From an uncultured Pelagibacteraceae bacterium (GTDB lineage Bacteria; Pseudomonadota; Alphaproteobacteria; Pelagibacterales; Pelagibacteraceae), in NCBI GenBank assembly GCA_902612575.1, contig CACMDZ010000003.1:1-64000 (forward strand): 64,000 nt of DNA. Direction: 5' to 3'. Below, one piece after another: positions 1 to 10,155 of this stretch. The number at the start of each line of letters is the position of its first letter. Within the stretch, counting starts at the first letter, position 1. A program made the translations under genes and the position numbers. The notes below the pieces were generated by a model, which did not search any database, was not told where the DNA came from, and saw nothing but the letters and a program-made list of their open reading frames with translations.

Positions 1-752
1 AATAATGATTTATTCATATCTGACCAGGTATAGACCAGTGCGTCTGGAAACAGAGCTATTAAATTTTTTTTATGAATTTCTATATTTTTTGGATCTTTAA
101 AATAAAATTCTATAAACCTATCATCTTTATTCTTATTAAAAAAACTCTCAAGTGTCTCTAAATTTATATATGCAATATTTTCATTAAAGTCAGATAAACC
201 ACTATCAAAAATTGAAACTATCTTAAAGTTTTCTTGTTTAGGAAGATTGCCCACTAACGTTTGAATTCCAGCGGGAGACATGACTGTAATAGTATCACCA
301 ATATCAACATTCAAATTAAAGCTTAATTCTTTACCAATAGAAATAGTGTTATTATTTAAGTTTTTTGATCCAAAAAATTCCTCATTTTTTACTATTTGAA
401 GGTTTTTAAAATCACTTTCTTGATATCCTTTTAGGAAGACACCCTTAGTATTATCTTTATTCAATATTACTGCTTCTCCATCATTTGAAACTATATTTTT
501 GGCAAAATCAAAATCTTGAATATACTCTAATGATTTATTTTCTGGTTGCACTACTGCATGAGCATTAAAACCTACAATTTTAGATATTAATTCAGTTCTA
601 AAACCATTCATTACTGACATAACAATGATTAGAACTGCAACCCCTAATGAAATTCCAATAAAAGAAAAGATTGAAATGATATTTAAAAAACCGTCATTTT
701 TCCGAGTTTTTAAAAATCTAAAAGTAACTTCTCTTTCTAACTGTGAGATCAA
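1..752 (-). CDS. lolC: Lipoprotein-releasing ABC permease, LolC/LolE family (3' end cut off)
   Basis: The inner-membrane permease of the Lol system detaches mature lipoproteins from the inner membrane and passes them to LolA. The window holds only the first 250 codons; the rest lies left of base 1. Reading starts at a TTG at 752-750 that overlaps the proS stop in a TTGA junction. The N-terminus (ISQLEREVTFRFLKTRK), then a first membrane segment ending VMSVMNGFRTE at about residues 35-55, is typical of LolC/LolE, followed by the periplasmic domain. No better ATG exists: the next ATGs lie inside the membrane segment. Many bacteria outside the gammaproteobacteria have one such permease serving both LolC and LolE roles, so the symbol is tentative. 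lolD would be expected next, outside the window. Confidence 0.88.
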   Translation of the reverse strand, partial: MISQLEREVTFRFLKTRKNDGFLNIISIFSFIGISLGVAVLIIVMSVMNGFRTELISKIVGFNAHAVVQPENKSLEYIQDFDFAKNIVSNDGEAVILNKDNTKGVFLKGYQESDFKNLQIVKNEEFFGSKNLNNNTISIGKELSFNLNVDIGDTITVMSPAGIQTLVGNLPKQENFKIVSIFDSGLSDFNENIAYINLETLESFFNKNKDDRFIEFYFKDPKNIEIHKKNLIALFPDALVYTWSDMNKSL

Positions 753-2077
753 TTTGATTTAGCTATTAAAATTTGTGATGCAGCATCTTCGATACTTAAT
801 CTTTGAGTTTCTCCATTAATTTCATTAAACTCAAACAAGTCTCCTTCAGTTTTATTTCCCAAAATCAACTGGTACGGAATACCTATTAAATTAAATTTCC
901 TAATTTTTGCTGAAATATTTTCTTCAGTATCATCAATGATAGCATCTATATTTTTAGACTTAAAATATTCAAATATTTTCTTTGATTTTTCAAAGTTTGT
1001 AGTGTCATTCTTTTTAATCATTGGAATTATTGCACAATGATAAGGAGCAACAGATATGGGCCATTTCATTATTTCATCTTTATCATTGTATTTAGCCTCA
1101 ATTATGGCACCTACCAGTCTTGATACACCTATTCCATAGGATCCCATTTTAACAAATTCCTTTTTTCCATTAAAATCTACAGCAGCATTCATGGGTTTTG
1201 AGTATTTATCTCCAAAATAAAATATATGACCTACCTCAATTCCTTTTGTATTTACTCTAAATTCTTCTGGTACTATTTTTTCAAATTCTTTCTGATCAAA
1301 CTTCTCATCTGTAACAGAGTAAAATTTTTCGTATTGCTGTCGTAAATCAGTAAGCGAATTTTTTTCTAATAAGGTAGATGAGCTATTCACATCAAATATT
1401 CTTTTGTCTGTGTAAATTTTACTTTCCCCCGTATCGGCAAGAATTATGAATTCATGTGAAAGATTTCCACCTATAGGTCCTGTATCAGCCGCCATTGGTA
1501 TTGCTGATAAGTTTAATCTTTTAAAAGTTCTTAGATATGAGAGAAAAAATTTGTTGTAAGAAAAAAGAGCTTCATCATCATTTATATCGAAAGAGTAAGC
1601 ATCTTTCATATAAAATTCTCTGCATCTCATAATTCCAAATCTTGGTCTTAATTCATCTCTAAATTTCCATTGAATATGATATAATAGCTGTGGAAGTGAT
1701 TTATAAGATTTTATACTTGATCTAAATATTTCTGTCACAAGTTCTTCATTAGTTGGTCCATACAACATTTCTCTATTTTGACGATCTTTAATACGTAGCA
1801 TTTCTTCACCATAATCGTCATACCGTCCACTTTCTTTCCAAATTTCTGATGATTGAATTGTTGGCATTAAAATTTCCTGAACCCCAATTCTATCCTGCTC
1901 CTCTCTAACAATTTGTTCTATTTTTTTCATAACTTTGAAGCCAAGAGGCAACCATGAATAGATTCCAGCTGATGATTGCTTAATCATACCAACTCTTAAC
2001 ATAAGTTGATGAGATTTAATTTTTGCTTCTGTAGGATTATTTTTAAGAATTGGTATAAATGATTTTGAAAAATACAT
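749..2077 (-). CDS. proS: Prolyl-tRNA synthetase, short alphaproteobacterial type
   Basis: Class II aminoacyl-tRNA synthetase that charges tRNA-Pro in the cytoplasm. The 442 residues match the short ProRS type found in alphaproteobacteria, which lacks the roughly 180-residue editing insertion between motifs 2 and 3. Seen: the N-terminal class II core with SAGIYSWLPLG at about residue 36, motif 2-like FRDELRPRFGIMRCREFYMKD near 140, motif 3 GSYGIGVSRLVGA near 315, and the C-terminal anticodon-binding domain. The start is the ATG giving MYFSKSFIP. It lies 8 bases after rnj and overlaps lolC by 4 bases. Without an insertion domain, editing of mischarged Ala-tRNA-Pro would need a separate protein, which is not seen here. 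Confidence 0.96.
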   Translation of the reverse strand: MYFSKSFIPILKNNPTEAKIKSHQLMLRVGMIKQSSAGIYSWLPLGFKVMKKIEQIVREEQDRIGVQEILMPTIQSSEIWKESGRYDDYGEEMLRIKDRQNREMLYGPTNEELVTEIFRSSIKSYKSLPQLLYHIQWKFRDELRPRFGIMRCREFYMKDAYSFDINDDEALFSYNKFFLSYLRTFKRLNLSAIPMAADTGPIGGNLSHEFIILADTGESKIYTDKRIFDVNSSSTLLEKNSLTDLRQQYEKFYSVTDEKFDQKEFEKIVPEEFRVNTKGIEVGHIFYFGDKYSKPMNAAVDFNGKKEFVKMGSYGIGVSRLVGAIIEAKYNDKDEIMKWPISVAPYHCAIIPMIKKNDTTNFEKSKKIFEYFKSKNIDAIIDDTEENISAKIRKFNLIGIPYQLILGNKTEGDLFEFNEINGETQRLSIEDAASQILIAKSN

Positions 2078-2085
2078 TTTATTAT

Positions 2086-3744
2086 TTAAATTCTTACTAA
2101 GTTTATATTTGTTAGTGGTTTTTTCCCAGTTTTTTCTTTTGAAAATTTACGACAAGTTATTTTAAGAGCATCTATAAGATTATCCTTTTGTTTTGCGTTG
2201 TTTAATGAAAATGTTCTAACTGTTTTTTCTATTTCTTCCTCTAACCCATAAATAAAATCATCATTCTCATATACTGGTAGACCTCTAAATGTTACTAAGG
2301 GTTTATTATGGATGTTACCTTTTGGTGTAATCATAATTGTTGCCTCTAAAAATCCATTTGATGAAATATTTCTTCTTTCTTTTATTGACCTAGAATCTTC
2401 TTCTACTGGAACATTTCCATCTAAATAAACTCTTCCACTTGGTGCTTTATCATAGACCTCTGGCTTTTCACCCGGATATAACTTAACAATATCACCATTC
2501 TCCACTTGGACTGGGTATTTAACTTGCATTTCTTTAGCAAATTCTATGTGCTCCATCATATGCCTATGTTCTCCATGAACAGGAATAACCACTTTTGGTT
2601 TAACCCAGTTATACATATCTCTCAAGTCTTCCCGGTTAGGATGACCAGAAACATGAATATATTCATTATCTTCAGATATAACTTCAATACCTTCTTTAAC
2701 TAAGTTATTATGTAGTTTATATAACTTCTTTTCATTTCCAGGTATAATTTTTGATGAAAAAATAACAGTATCATTTCTCTCAATAAAAACATCTGGGTGA
2801 GTATATTTAACTATTCTATTTATAGCACCCATTGGTTCACCCTGACTTCCAGTGCATAAATAAACAATTTTTTCTCTTGAAATATTTTTTGCATCTCTTG
2901 GATCTATAGGATCAATAACATTTTTAAGATAACCGCATTGTCTAGCTGCTTTAAATATTCTATGCATTGATCTTCCAACCAGCGAAATAAGTCTCCCTGT
3001 TTGCTCTGCACAATAAAAAACTGTTTCCATTCTTGCTACATTAGATGCAAATGAGGTAACAATTATTCTTTTTTTTAATCTTTGAAAAACTTTAAGTAAA
3101 TTTTTGCGAACATCAAGCTCTGACCCTGCTCTACCTTCACTGAATACATTTGTAGAGTCACATATCATAGCTAATACACCTTCATTACCTATTTCCTTTA
3201 ATCTTTTAGAATTTATATTTCCACCAATTAAAGGGTCTGGATCACATTTCCAATCTCCTGTATGTAATATATTTCCAACTGGTGTTTGTATTCTAAGACC
3301 ATTAGGTTCCAGTATTGAATGAGTAAGTGTAACAAACTCTATTTTGAAAGGATCTAAATTAATGGTGCTATTTAGCTCTACAATTTTTAAATAACTAGTT
3401 ATATCAATTTTTTTCTCTTTAAATTTTTCTGTAATTAAGACTGAGGTAAAAGGTGTAGCATAAATTTTACATTTTAATTTTGGCCAAACATGGGCTATAG
3501 CTCCAATATGATCTTCATGAGCATGCGTTAGGACTATACCTAGCAGGTCATCTTTTTTATCAATTATAAATCCTGGATCTGGATATATTATATCAACACC
3601 AGGTACTGTATCATCTGCAAATGTAACACCAACATCAACAATAATCCATTTTTGATTGTCTGGCTTACCATATGCAAATAGGTTCATGTTCATTCCTATT
3701 TCACCAGATCCTCCTAGAGGACAAAATAATAATTCATCTTTCAT
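2086..3744 (-). CDS. rnj: Ribonuclease J family metallo-beta-lactamase exo/endoribonuclease
   Basis: RNase J degrades and matures RNA through a metallo-beta-lactamase/beta-CASP catalytic core. At 552 residues it has the family's usual length. The zinc motif HAHEDH sits at residues 74-79, with a further ligand region GNILHTGDWKCDP near 160. The beta-CASP part contains CTGSQGEPMGAI near 297 and VIPVHGEHRHMMEH near 385, all characteristic of RNase J. Its place between coaX and proS is a known alphaproteobacterial arrangement. Gaps to coaX (5 bases) and proS (8 bases) suggest co-transcription. Whether it is mainly a 5'-exonuclease cannot be read from the sequence. Confidence 0.95.
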   Translation of the reverse strand: MKDELLFCPLGGSGEIGMNMNLFAYGKPDNQKWIIVDVGVTFADDTVPGVDIIYPDPGFIIDKKDDLLGIVLTHAHEDHIGAIAHVWPKLKCKIYATPFTSVLITEKFKEKKIDITSYLKIVELNSTINLDPFKIEFVTLTHSILEPNGLRIQTPVGNILHTGDWKCDPDPLIGGNINSKRLKEIGNEGVLAMICDSTNVFSEGRAGSELDVRKNLLKVFQRLKKRIIVTSFASNVARMETVFYCAEQTGRLISLVGRSMHRIFKAARQCGYLKNVIDPIDPRDAKNISREKIVYLCTGSQGEPMGAINRIVKYTHPDVFIERNDTVIFSSKIIPGNEKKLYKLHNNLVKEGIEVISEDNEYIHVSGHPNREDLRDMYNWVKPKVVIPVHGEHRHMMEHIEFAKEMQVKYPVQVENGDIVKLYPGEKPEVYDKAPSGRVYLDGNVPVEEDSRSIKERRNISSNGFLEATIMITPKGNIHNKPLVTFRGLPVYENDDFIYGLEEEIEKTVRTFSLNNAKQKDNLIDALKITCRKFSKEKTGKKPLTNINLVRI

Positions 3745-3749
3745 ATTTT

Positions 3750-4490
3750 TTAATTTAAAGCTACTTTTAAGATACCTTTTATTGTTAAATTTTTATCAAC
3801 CTTTTTAATACCTTTAATCGATGATTTAAATAAGTGTGCAAATCCACCTGTAAGTATAATTTTAAATTTCTTTCTAGTTTGTTTTAAAATAAGTTTAATT
3901 ATATTTTCAATTAAGCCAGTATAACCATGATAAAAACCAGCTCTTACAGCACTTTTAGTGTTTTTACCAATGACATTTGCTGTTTTTTCTAGCTTAATTT
4001 TAGGTATTAGAGAGGCATTATCTATTAAATTTTTCAAAGAAAGTTCTACACCTGGTGCTAAAACACCTCCGATATAATCTTTTTTAATAACAATATCAAA
4101 ATTTGTGGCCGTTCCAAAATCAATTATAATATAATTAAACCTATTATCAATAACTGCAATAGCATTGGCTAAACGATCAGAACCAATTTGTTTTTTGTTA
4201 ACTTTAATATTTACGAATTTTTTTAAATTACAGTTTTTTAACTCAATACAATTCAATTTAATAATTTCTCTAATTGCTTTTTTTATTATTTTATAAGATT
4301 TAGGAACTACCGAACTAAAGAGTGCTTTTCTAATTAAGGTGCTATAATCTCTTAAAAATAATAATTCTCTTTTGATAAATTTTTTATTTAAATTTTTCTG
4401 ATATATTTTAATATTTTTTATTAATTTTAAATTATTATCAAATAAACATAATTTAATTGCAGTATTTCCAATATCTCCAATTAAATACAT
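3750..4490 (-). CDS. coaX: Type III pantothenate kinase
   Basis: Catalyses the first step of coenzyme A synthesis, ATP-dependent phosphorylation of pantothenate. The 246 residues carry the ASKHA-fold signatures of CoaX: an N-terminal phosphate loop GDIGNTAIKL at residues 5-14, the GSDRLANAIAV stretch near 103, DFGTATNFDIV near 124, the glycine-rich GGVLAPGVELS near 142, and GGFA near 221. CoaX enzymes need a monovalent cation and are not feedback-inhibited by CoA; this is family knowledge. It sits between birA and rnj, with 3-base and 5-base gaps, so probably in the same transcript. Confidence 0.94.
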   Translation of the reverse strand: MYLIGDIGNTAIKLCLFDNNLKLIKNIKIYQKNLNKKFIKRELLFLRDYSTLIRKALFSSVVPKSYKIIKKAIREIIKLNCIELKNCNLKKFVNIKVNKKQIGSDRLANAIAVIDNRFNYIIIDFGTATNFDIVIKKDYIGGVLAPGVELSLKNLIDNASLIPKIKLEKTANVIGKNTKSAVRAGFYHGYTGLIENIIKLILKQTRKKFKIILTGGFAHLFKSSIKGIKKVDKNLTIKGILKVALN

Positions 4491-4493
4491 ATA

Positions 4494-5018
4494 TTAAACT
4501 CCAAATAAGTGTAAGTTTTTTTCATACAGAAATTTAATTTCTTTAAATAATTCAAGTCTATTTAATTTTTTATTTGTATAATTATTCAAGAATGTAGTTG
4601 GATAATTATTAATTTTTGGACTATTAGAAACATTAATTCCAATTCCTACAATCAAGTATTTCCTACCTTCTCTAAAAATTGTTTCTTGTAAAATTCCACA
4701 GACCTTTTTTTTGTTTATTAATATATCATTAGGTTTTTTAATTAGGATCAAAGAATTTATTTTTTTATAGATTATTTTTTTAGTTATTTTTAAATTTAAA
4801 TTTATTATTTTTGATAAGGGTATTTTTTTACTTATTTCAAAGAAGACTGATAAAAACAAATTACCTTTTATAGATATCCATTTATTTTTTCTTTGTCCTT
4901 TACCTTTTGTTTGTTGATCAGTTAGAATTATTCCTCTTTCATTACCTTGTTTTATCAACCTTAATGCTACGTTATTAGTACTTTCTACTTTTTTATAAAT
5001 ATATTTTTTTAATTTCAT
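4494..5018 (-). CDS. birA: Biotin--[acetyl-CoA carboxylase] ligase, short monofunctional form
   Basis: Attaches biotin to the carrier protein of acetyl-CoA carboxylase (AccB). The protein has 174 residues and starts directly with the catalytic domain (KKVESTNNVAL). It lacks the N-terminal DNA-binding helix-turn-helix of E. coli BirA, so it should not act as a repressor. Visible motifs are the biotinyl-AMP binding loop GKGQRKNKWIS near residue 41, the KPND segment near 95 (KWPND in most homologues), CGILQE and GIGINVSN near 130. It is shorter than usual because the small C-terminal domain is mostly missing. It overlaps nuoN by 1 base. Confidence 0.9.
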   Translation of the reverse strand: MKLKKYIYKKVESTNNVALRLIKQGNERGIILTDQQTKGKGQRKNKWISIKGNLFLSVFFEISKKIPLSKIINLNLKITKKIIYKKINSLILIKKPNDILINKKKVCGILQETIFREGRKYLIVGIGINVSNSPKINNYPTTFLNNYTNKKLNRLELFKEIKFLYEKNLHLFGV

Positions 5019-6433
5019 TAGATCATGGTAATTTTAGATACTATTTCTGTTATACCGCTCGGATATATGAAGTATGCTAAAATAAATATTGTTGAAATAG
5101 CCAAAGTAATTTTTAATCCTAAATTATGAGATGTGTCGTATTCTTCTTTTTCTGGATCAAAATATATAATTTTTATAATTCTTAAGTAGTAAAAAGCTGC
5201 AACTACAGTTGCTAATAATCCAACAATTGCTAAAAAATACATTGACTGTTCTATAACAGCTAAAAAAATATAAAATTTTGCAAAGAAGCCTGCTAGCGGT
5301 GGTATTCCAGCTAAAGAAAATAAAACTATTAATAGTGAGAAAGATAAAATTGGATGTTTTTTGGAAAGCCCAGATAAATCCTCTATATTCTCATAATATT
5401 TATCTTTCCTCTTAAGCATAAATAAGCAGCTAAAAAAGGCTAAATTCATTACCAAATAAATAGATATATAAGTAATAGAACTTTGTATTCCTTGGTTGCT
5501 AACTGTTGCTAATCCAGCCAATGCATAACCCATATGACTGATTGAACTATAAGCAATTAATCTTTTTAGGTTTTTTTGACCTATGGCTGCCACAGCACCA
5601 AATATCATGGAAGCTATTGAAATAAATACAATAATAGTTTGCCACTGATCAATCATATTAGCAAAAGGTGTGTACAAAAACTTAATGAATACAGAAAGTG
5701 CAGCTATTTTTGGAAGTATAGCAAAGAATAATGTTACAGATGTTGGAGAGCCTTGATAAACATCTGGGGCCCACATATGAAAAGGTACAGCCGATATTTT
5801 AAATGCAAGACCAACTAAAATAAAGACTATCCCAAACGTGGTACCATAATTAAATTCCTTAGAGTTTATAAGAATTTGATCAAAATTTGTACTTTCAGAA
5901 AATCCATAAGTTAATGAACATCCATATAAGAGCAAACCAGATGATAATGCGCTAAGAACAAAATATTTTAGTCCGGACTCAGTAGAAAGTAAATTGTCTC
6001 TATTAAAAGATGCAAGAACATACAAAGCTAATGATTGAAGTTCAAGGCCCATGTAAAAAACTATTAAATCATTTGAACTTATCATTATCATCATTCCCAA
6101 AATGCTACTTAAAATGAGGATTGGGTATTCAATTTTATTTAAATTGATAACTTGAATATATTTGGATCCAGTTAACATTACAAAAATGCCTGATCCGACA
6201 AGTATAATCTTCATATAATTAGATAAATTGTCTATTAAATACGAATTATTGAATAAGTAGATTGTATCTAATGAGCTGAGATTTATTATTAGTGCCAATA
6301 AAACAACTAAAGATAAATTTGATAAATTATAAATTAAATTTGCACTATTTTTTTTGAAAACTCCAATAAGTAAAAATAACATTATAGATATCGATATGAA
6401 GATTTCAGGTAATATATATTGAAAATTTTCCAT
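5018..6433 (-). CDS. nuoN: NADH-quinone oxidoreductase subunit N
   Basis: One of three antiporter-like membrane subunits of complex I, taking part in proton pumping. It has 471 residues and about 14 hydrophobic segments. Family hallmarks are visible: SNDLIVFYMGLELQSLALYVL near 118, the lysine-bearing FKISAVPFHMWAPDVYQG near 217, and a second half with KLAYSS-like RLIAYSSISHMGYAL near 290. It is the last nuo gene of the operon and overlaps nuoM and birA by one base each. Confidence 0.97.
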   Translation of the reverse strand: MENFQYILPEIFISISIMLFLLIGVFKKNSANLIYNLSNLSLVVLLALIINLSSLDTIYLFNNSYLIDNLSNYMKIILVGSGIFVMLTGSKYIQVINLNKIEYPILILSSILGMMIMISSNDLIVFYMGLELQSLALYVLASFNRDNLLSTESGLKYFVLSALSSGLLLYGCSLTYGFSESTNFDQILINSKEFNYGTTFGIVFILVGLAFKISAVPFHMWAPDVYQGSPTSVTLFFAILPKIAALSVFIKFLYTPFANMIDQWQTIIVFISIASMIFGAVAAIGQKNLKRLIAYSSISHMGYALAGLATVSNQGIQSSITYISIYLVMNLAFFSCLFMLKRKDKYYENIEDLSGLSKKHPILSFSLLIVLFSLAGIPPLAGFFAKFYIFLAVIEQSMYFLAIVGLLATVVAAFYYLRIIKIIYFDPEKEEYDTSHNLGLKITLAISTIFILAYFIYPSGITEIVSKITMI

Positions 6434-7929
6434 TAGTCCTTTGATGCAAGATTGTTAATTAACTCAAAATTATACATTTTTAAAGTATTCTCGACTGATG
6501 ATTCAATTGAATTCATTAAAGGCTCTGGGTAAAAACCAAAAAATAAAATTGGTATTACTAGAGCTGATAAAGTGATAATTTCAAAGGTTTTTAAATCTTT
6601 CATACTTTTTAGGTCTTGATTATTCATTTCGCCAAAAACAACTCTTTTAAATAGCCATAGCATATATGCTGCTCCTAGAATTACTCCCAAACTTGCAATC
6701 ATCGCTACTAGGATATTTTTCTCAAATGCACCCATCAAAATCAAAAATTCTCCTATAAAACCTGTTGTTCCAGGCAGTCCTAGAGCTCCTAATGTGAACA
6801 CCATAAAAACAATTGCATATCTAGGCATTATAGAGACTAAGCCCCCATATTTATTAATTAACCTTGTGTGATGTCTTTCATAAACAACTCCAACACTTAA
6901 GAAAAGTGCAGCTGATACAAGTCCATGACTAATCATTTGGAAAATACTTCCTTCGATACCTTGTTGAGTCATTGTAAAGATACCTAATGTTACAAACCCC
7001 ATATGCGCAACAGACGAGTATGCTATAAGTTTTTTCATATCTTCCTGCATCAAAGCTACAAGAGATGTATAAATAATTGCTATTAAACTTAAGACATAAA
7101 CTAACATTGTAAAATTTTCCGACGCAATAGGAAATAACCCTAATGAAAATCTAATAAATCCATATCCAGCCATTTTAAGCAATATTGCCGCTAGCAATAC
7201 AGATCCAACAGTTGGAGCTTCTACATGGGCATCTGGTAGCCACGTGTGTACTGGCCACATAGGAGTTTTAACTGCAAAAGAACTGAAAAATGCTAACCAT
7301 AATAAATTTTGATATTCAGCCTTTATGCCAAGTTCATAAAGTTTTTCAACATCAGTGGTTCCTGTTATCCAATAAATTGAAATAATAGCAACCAACATAA
7401 GAACTGATCCTAATAAAGTGTACAGAAAAAATTTAAAGGCCGAATAGACTCTTCTTTCTCCACCCCAAATACCAATTATTAAAAACATAGGTATAAGACC
7501 TGCTTCAAAAAATAAATAAAATACTACTAGATCAAGTGAGCAGAAAACACCAATCATAAATGTTTCCATTATTAATATGGCAATTAAGAAATCCTTAAGT
7601 CTATTTTTTATTGTAGCATTAACTGAAATAATGCAAATTGGAGTTATAAAAGTTGTTAATATTACAAATAAAATTGAAATACCATCTATTCCAACTTTAT
7701 AATTTATAAATCCTGACAGCCATTCTCTATTTTCTACAAACTGAAAGTCTACTGAATTTTTATCAAAAACATACCAAAGATATAAAGATAATAAAAAATT
7801 TGCTAAAGAAATAAATAAAGCTACATATTTAGAACTTTGGTATTTTCCGCTTGTGGATTTTGTGAACAATATAAATAAAGCTCCTATTGTTGGCAGCAAA
7901 ATTAAGGAAGACAAAATTGGAAAATTCAT
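6433..7929 (-). CDS. nuoM: NADH-quinone oxidoreductase subunit M
   Basis: Antiporter-like proton-pumping membrane subunit of complex I, 498 residues with about 14 membrane segments. Diagnostic stretches are SLDLVVFYLFFEAGLIPMFL near residue 125, containing the key membrane glutamate, VKTPMWPVHTWLPDAHVEAP near 222 with a conserved lysine, and LIAYSSVAHMGFVTLG near 300. Its start and stop overlap its nuoL and nuoN neighbours by one base, which points to coupled translation. Confidence 0.98.
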   Translation of the reverse strand: MNFPILSSLILLPTIGALFILFTKSTSGKYQSSKYVALFISLANFLLSLYLWYVFDKNSVDFQFVENREWLSGFINYKVGIDGISILFVILTTFITPICIISVNATIKNRLKDFLIAILIMETFMIGVFCSLDLVVFYLFFEAGLIPMFLIIGIWGGERRVYSAFKFFLYTLLGSVLMLVAIISIYWITGTTDVEKLYELGIKAEYQNLLWLAFFSSFAVKTPMWPVHTWLPDAHVEAPTVGSVLLAAILLKMAGYGFIRFSLGLFPIASENFTMLVYVLSLIAIIYTSLVALMQEDMKKLIAYSSVAHMGFVTLGIFTMTQQGIEGSIFQMISHGLVSAALFLSVGVVYERHHTRLINKYGGLVSIMPRYAIVFMVFTLGALGLPGTTGFIGEFLILMGAFEKNILVAMIASLGVILGAAYMLWLFKRVVFGEMNNQDLKSMKDLKTFEIITLSALVIPILFFGFYPEPLMNSIESSVENTLKMYNFELINNLASKD

Positions 7930-9842
7930 TAGTTTAATATTAGTATTGTTAGTAAAACTGAAAATCCAATCAACATTACAAATGCATATTGATAAATAAA
8001 TCCAGATTGAAATTTGACTGCTTTAATTGATAAATTTTTAATTACACTTGAAATCCCATCAGGACCAAACCTATCTATTATGGATCCATCAACTTTTTTC
8101 CATAAAAACTTTCCAATTCTTTTTGAAGGATTAACAAATAAATAATCATACATTTCATCAAAGTACCATTTCTTAACTAAAAACTGATAAATTGGTTCAT
8201 TCATTTCTTTTAATCCTTTAACAATGTTTTTATTTTTTAGGTATAAATAATAAGAAAAAGGAATTGCAACAGTAACAAGTATAGGCGTTAACAATAAGAA
8301 CCATGTTGGTGGATGATCTGTGCTGAGTGGTTTTAAAAATTTTATAGATTGACCCCAAAATTCATATGCCAATTCATGTCCTATAAATAAACCTTTAAAT
8401 ACCATACCTGCAAATATAGCTCCTATTGCTAAAATAATTAAAGGAGCAATCATAACTAAGGGAGACTCGTGTATTTTATCAACACTGAGTTCTTTGTTAT
8501 TAAAATTACCATGGAATGTTTTAAAAATAAGTCTCCAAGAGTAAATTGATGTTAATAAAGCTGTAAAAATGCCCACAAAAGCTGCAAGGACTCCAACTCC
8601 ATTCCCTCTTAGGTACGCAAATTCTATTATTGCATCTTTAGAATAAAAACCTGATAAAAAAGGAAAACCTGTTAAAGCCAGAGTTCCAATGAGCATTAAT
8701 ACGTATGTGTATGGAAGTTTCTTTATAACACCACCCATTTTATTTATATCTTGTTCTTCATGAAATGAATGAATTACAGCACCAGCTCCTAAAAATAGTA
8801 AAGCCTTAAAAAAAGCATGCGTAAATAGATGAAACATTGCTACATTGTAAGCTCCTACTCCTGCAGCAAAAAACATATAGCCCAATTGACTACAAGTAGA
8901 ATAGGCAATAATTTTTTTTATATCATTTTGAACAAGTGCAACTGTTGCTGCAAAGAAAGCTGTAGTCATTCCAATTATGGTTATTACTGTGAGAGCTAAT
9001 TGAGAGTATTCATATATAGGCGAGCATCTGACAATCAGAAACACACCAGCAGTTACCATTGTTGCAGCGTGAATTAATGCAGATACAGGCGTTGGGCCTT
9101 CCATTGCATCGGGCAACCAAGTATGTAATAAAAATTGAGCTGATTTACCCATTGCTCCAATTAATAAAAGTAAACAAATCAAATCAATAATTTCTATATT
9201 AAAACCAATAAAATTTATTTTTTTTTCTAAATCATTTGGGATTTGTGCAAAAACCTCGTCATAATTGACTGTACCAAAAATATAAAAAATCAGAAAAATT
9301 CCAAGCGCTAAACCAAAATCACCAACTCTATTAACAACAAAAGCTTTTATTGCAGCCTTGTTTGCACTCTCTTTTTTAAACCAAAATCCAATTAAAAAAT
9401 ATGAGCATAAGCCTACACCTTCCCACCCAAAAAATAGTTGAATAAAGTTGTCTGAACTTACTAAAGTTAACATTGCAAAAGTGAATAAGGACAAATATGC
9501 CATAAATCTTGTTTTATGAGGATCGTGTGACATGTAACCAATTGAGTAAATATGAACTAAAGCTGAAACAAAGTTTACCACAACAAACATAACTGCTGAT
9601 AGGGCATCAATTTTTATCGACCAATTAACATTTAATGTTCCAGAGTTAATCCAAGTAGCTATAACAAGATTATTTGAATAATCTGAACTAATAACTTTAT
9701 ACAAAACAAGTAAAGAGAGTATTGCTGAAATACTTACAAAAGAACTTGTCAAAATTTGAGAATTTCTGTCTCCTATTTTCTTTCCAAAAAAACCACTAAT
9801 TACAGCTCCTATTAGAGGTAGAAATAAAATTAGGTATTCCAT
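7929..9842 (-). CDS. nuoL: NADH-quinone oxidoreductase subunit L
   Basis: Largest antiporter-like subunit of complex I, at the distal end of the membrane arm. It has 637 residues, a normal length, with about 16 membrane segments. Signatures include FFGWEGVGLCSYFLIGFW near residue 137, KSAQFLLHTWLPDAMEGPTP near 233, and KIIAYSTCSQLGYMF near 310. The C-terminal part (from about 555) has the amphipathic lateral helix plus the last anchoring helix that lie along NuoM and NuoN. It is 1 base from nuoK and overlaps nuoM by 1 base. Confidence 0.98.
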   Translation of the reverse strand: MEYLILFLPLIGAVISGFFGKKIGDRNSQILTSSFVSISAILSLLVLYKVISSDYSNNLVIATWINSGTLNVNWSIKIDALSAVMFVVVNFVSALVHIYSIGYMSHDPHKTRFMAYLSLFTFAMLTLVSSDNFIQLFFGWEGVGLCSYFLIGFWFKKESANKAAIKAFVVNRVGDFGLALGIFLIFYIFGTVNYDEVFAQIPNDLEKKINFIGFNIEIIDLICLLLLIGAMGKSAQFLLHTWLPDAMEGPTPVSALIHAATMVTAGVFLIVRCSPIYEYSQLALTVITIIGMTTAFFAATVALVQNDIKKIIAYSTCSQLGYMFFAAGVGAYNVAMFHLFTHAFFKALLFLGAGAVIHSFHEEQDINKMGGVIKKLPYTYVLMLIGTLALTGFPFLSGFYSKDAIIEFAYLRGNGVGVLAAFVGIFTALLTSIYSWRLIFKTFHGNFNNKELSVDKIHESPLVMIAPLIILAIGAIFAGMVFKGLFIGHELAYEFWGQSIKFLKPLSTDHPPTWFLLLTPILVTVAIPFSYYLYLKNKNIVKGLKEMNEPIYQFLVKKWYFDEMYDYLFVNPSKRIGKFLWKKVDGSIIDRFGPDGISSVIKNLSIKAVKFQSGFIYQYAFVMLIGFSVLLTILILN

Positions 9843-9843
9843 T

Positions 9844-10155
9844 TTATCCTTTTAAATTTTTAATTTCTTCAACTCTTATTGTGTCTGAATTTCTAAAATA
9901 AACTACAATTATAGCTAACCCGATAGCAGCCTCAGCAGCAGCAACTGTTAAAATAAATAAAGTAAATATTTGTCCACTTAAATCATTTATAAATATTGAA
10001 AAGGCAACAAGGTTTATGTTTACTGCTAGTAAAATTAGCTCAATACTCATTAAAATAACTATTACATTTTTTCTGTTAAGGAAAATCCCTACAACACCAA
10101 TAGTAAATATAATTGCAGCTAATGTTAAATAATGTCCTAAACCTATGCTAAGCAT
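9844..10155 (-). CDS. nuoK: NADH-quinone oxidoreductase subunit K
   Basis: Small MrpC-like membrane subunit of complex I with three membrane helices. The 103 residues start [17 protein letters not shown]. The two conserved glutamates are visible in [11 protein letters not shown] (near 37) and in [11 protein letters not shown] (near 72); these are known to be needed for proton transfer. It overlaps nuoJ by 8 bases. Confidence 0.97.
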   Translation of the reverse strand: MLSIGLGHYLTLAAIIFTIGVVGIFLNRKNVIVILMSIELILLAVNINLVAFSIFINDLSGQIFTLFILTVAAAEAAIGLAIIVVYFRNSDTIRVEEIKNLKG

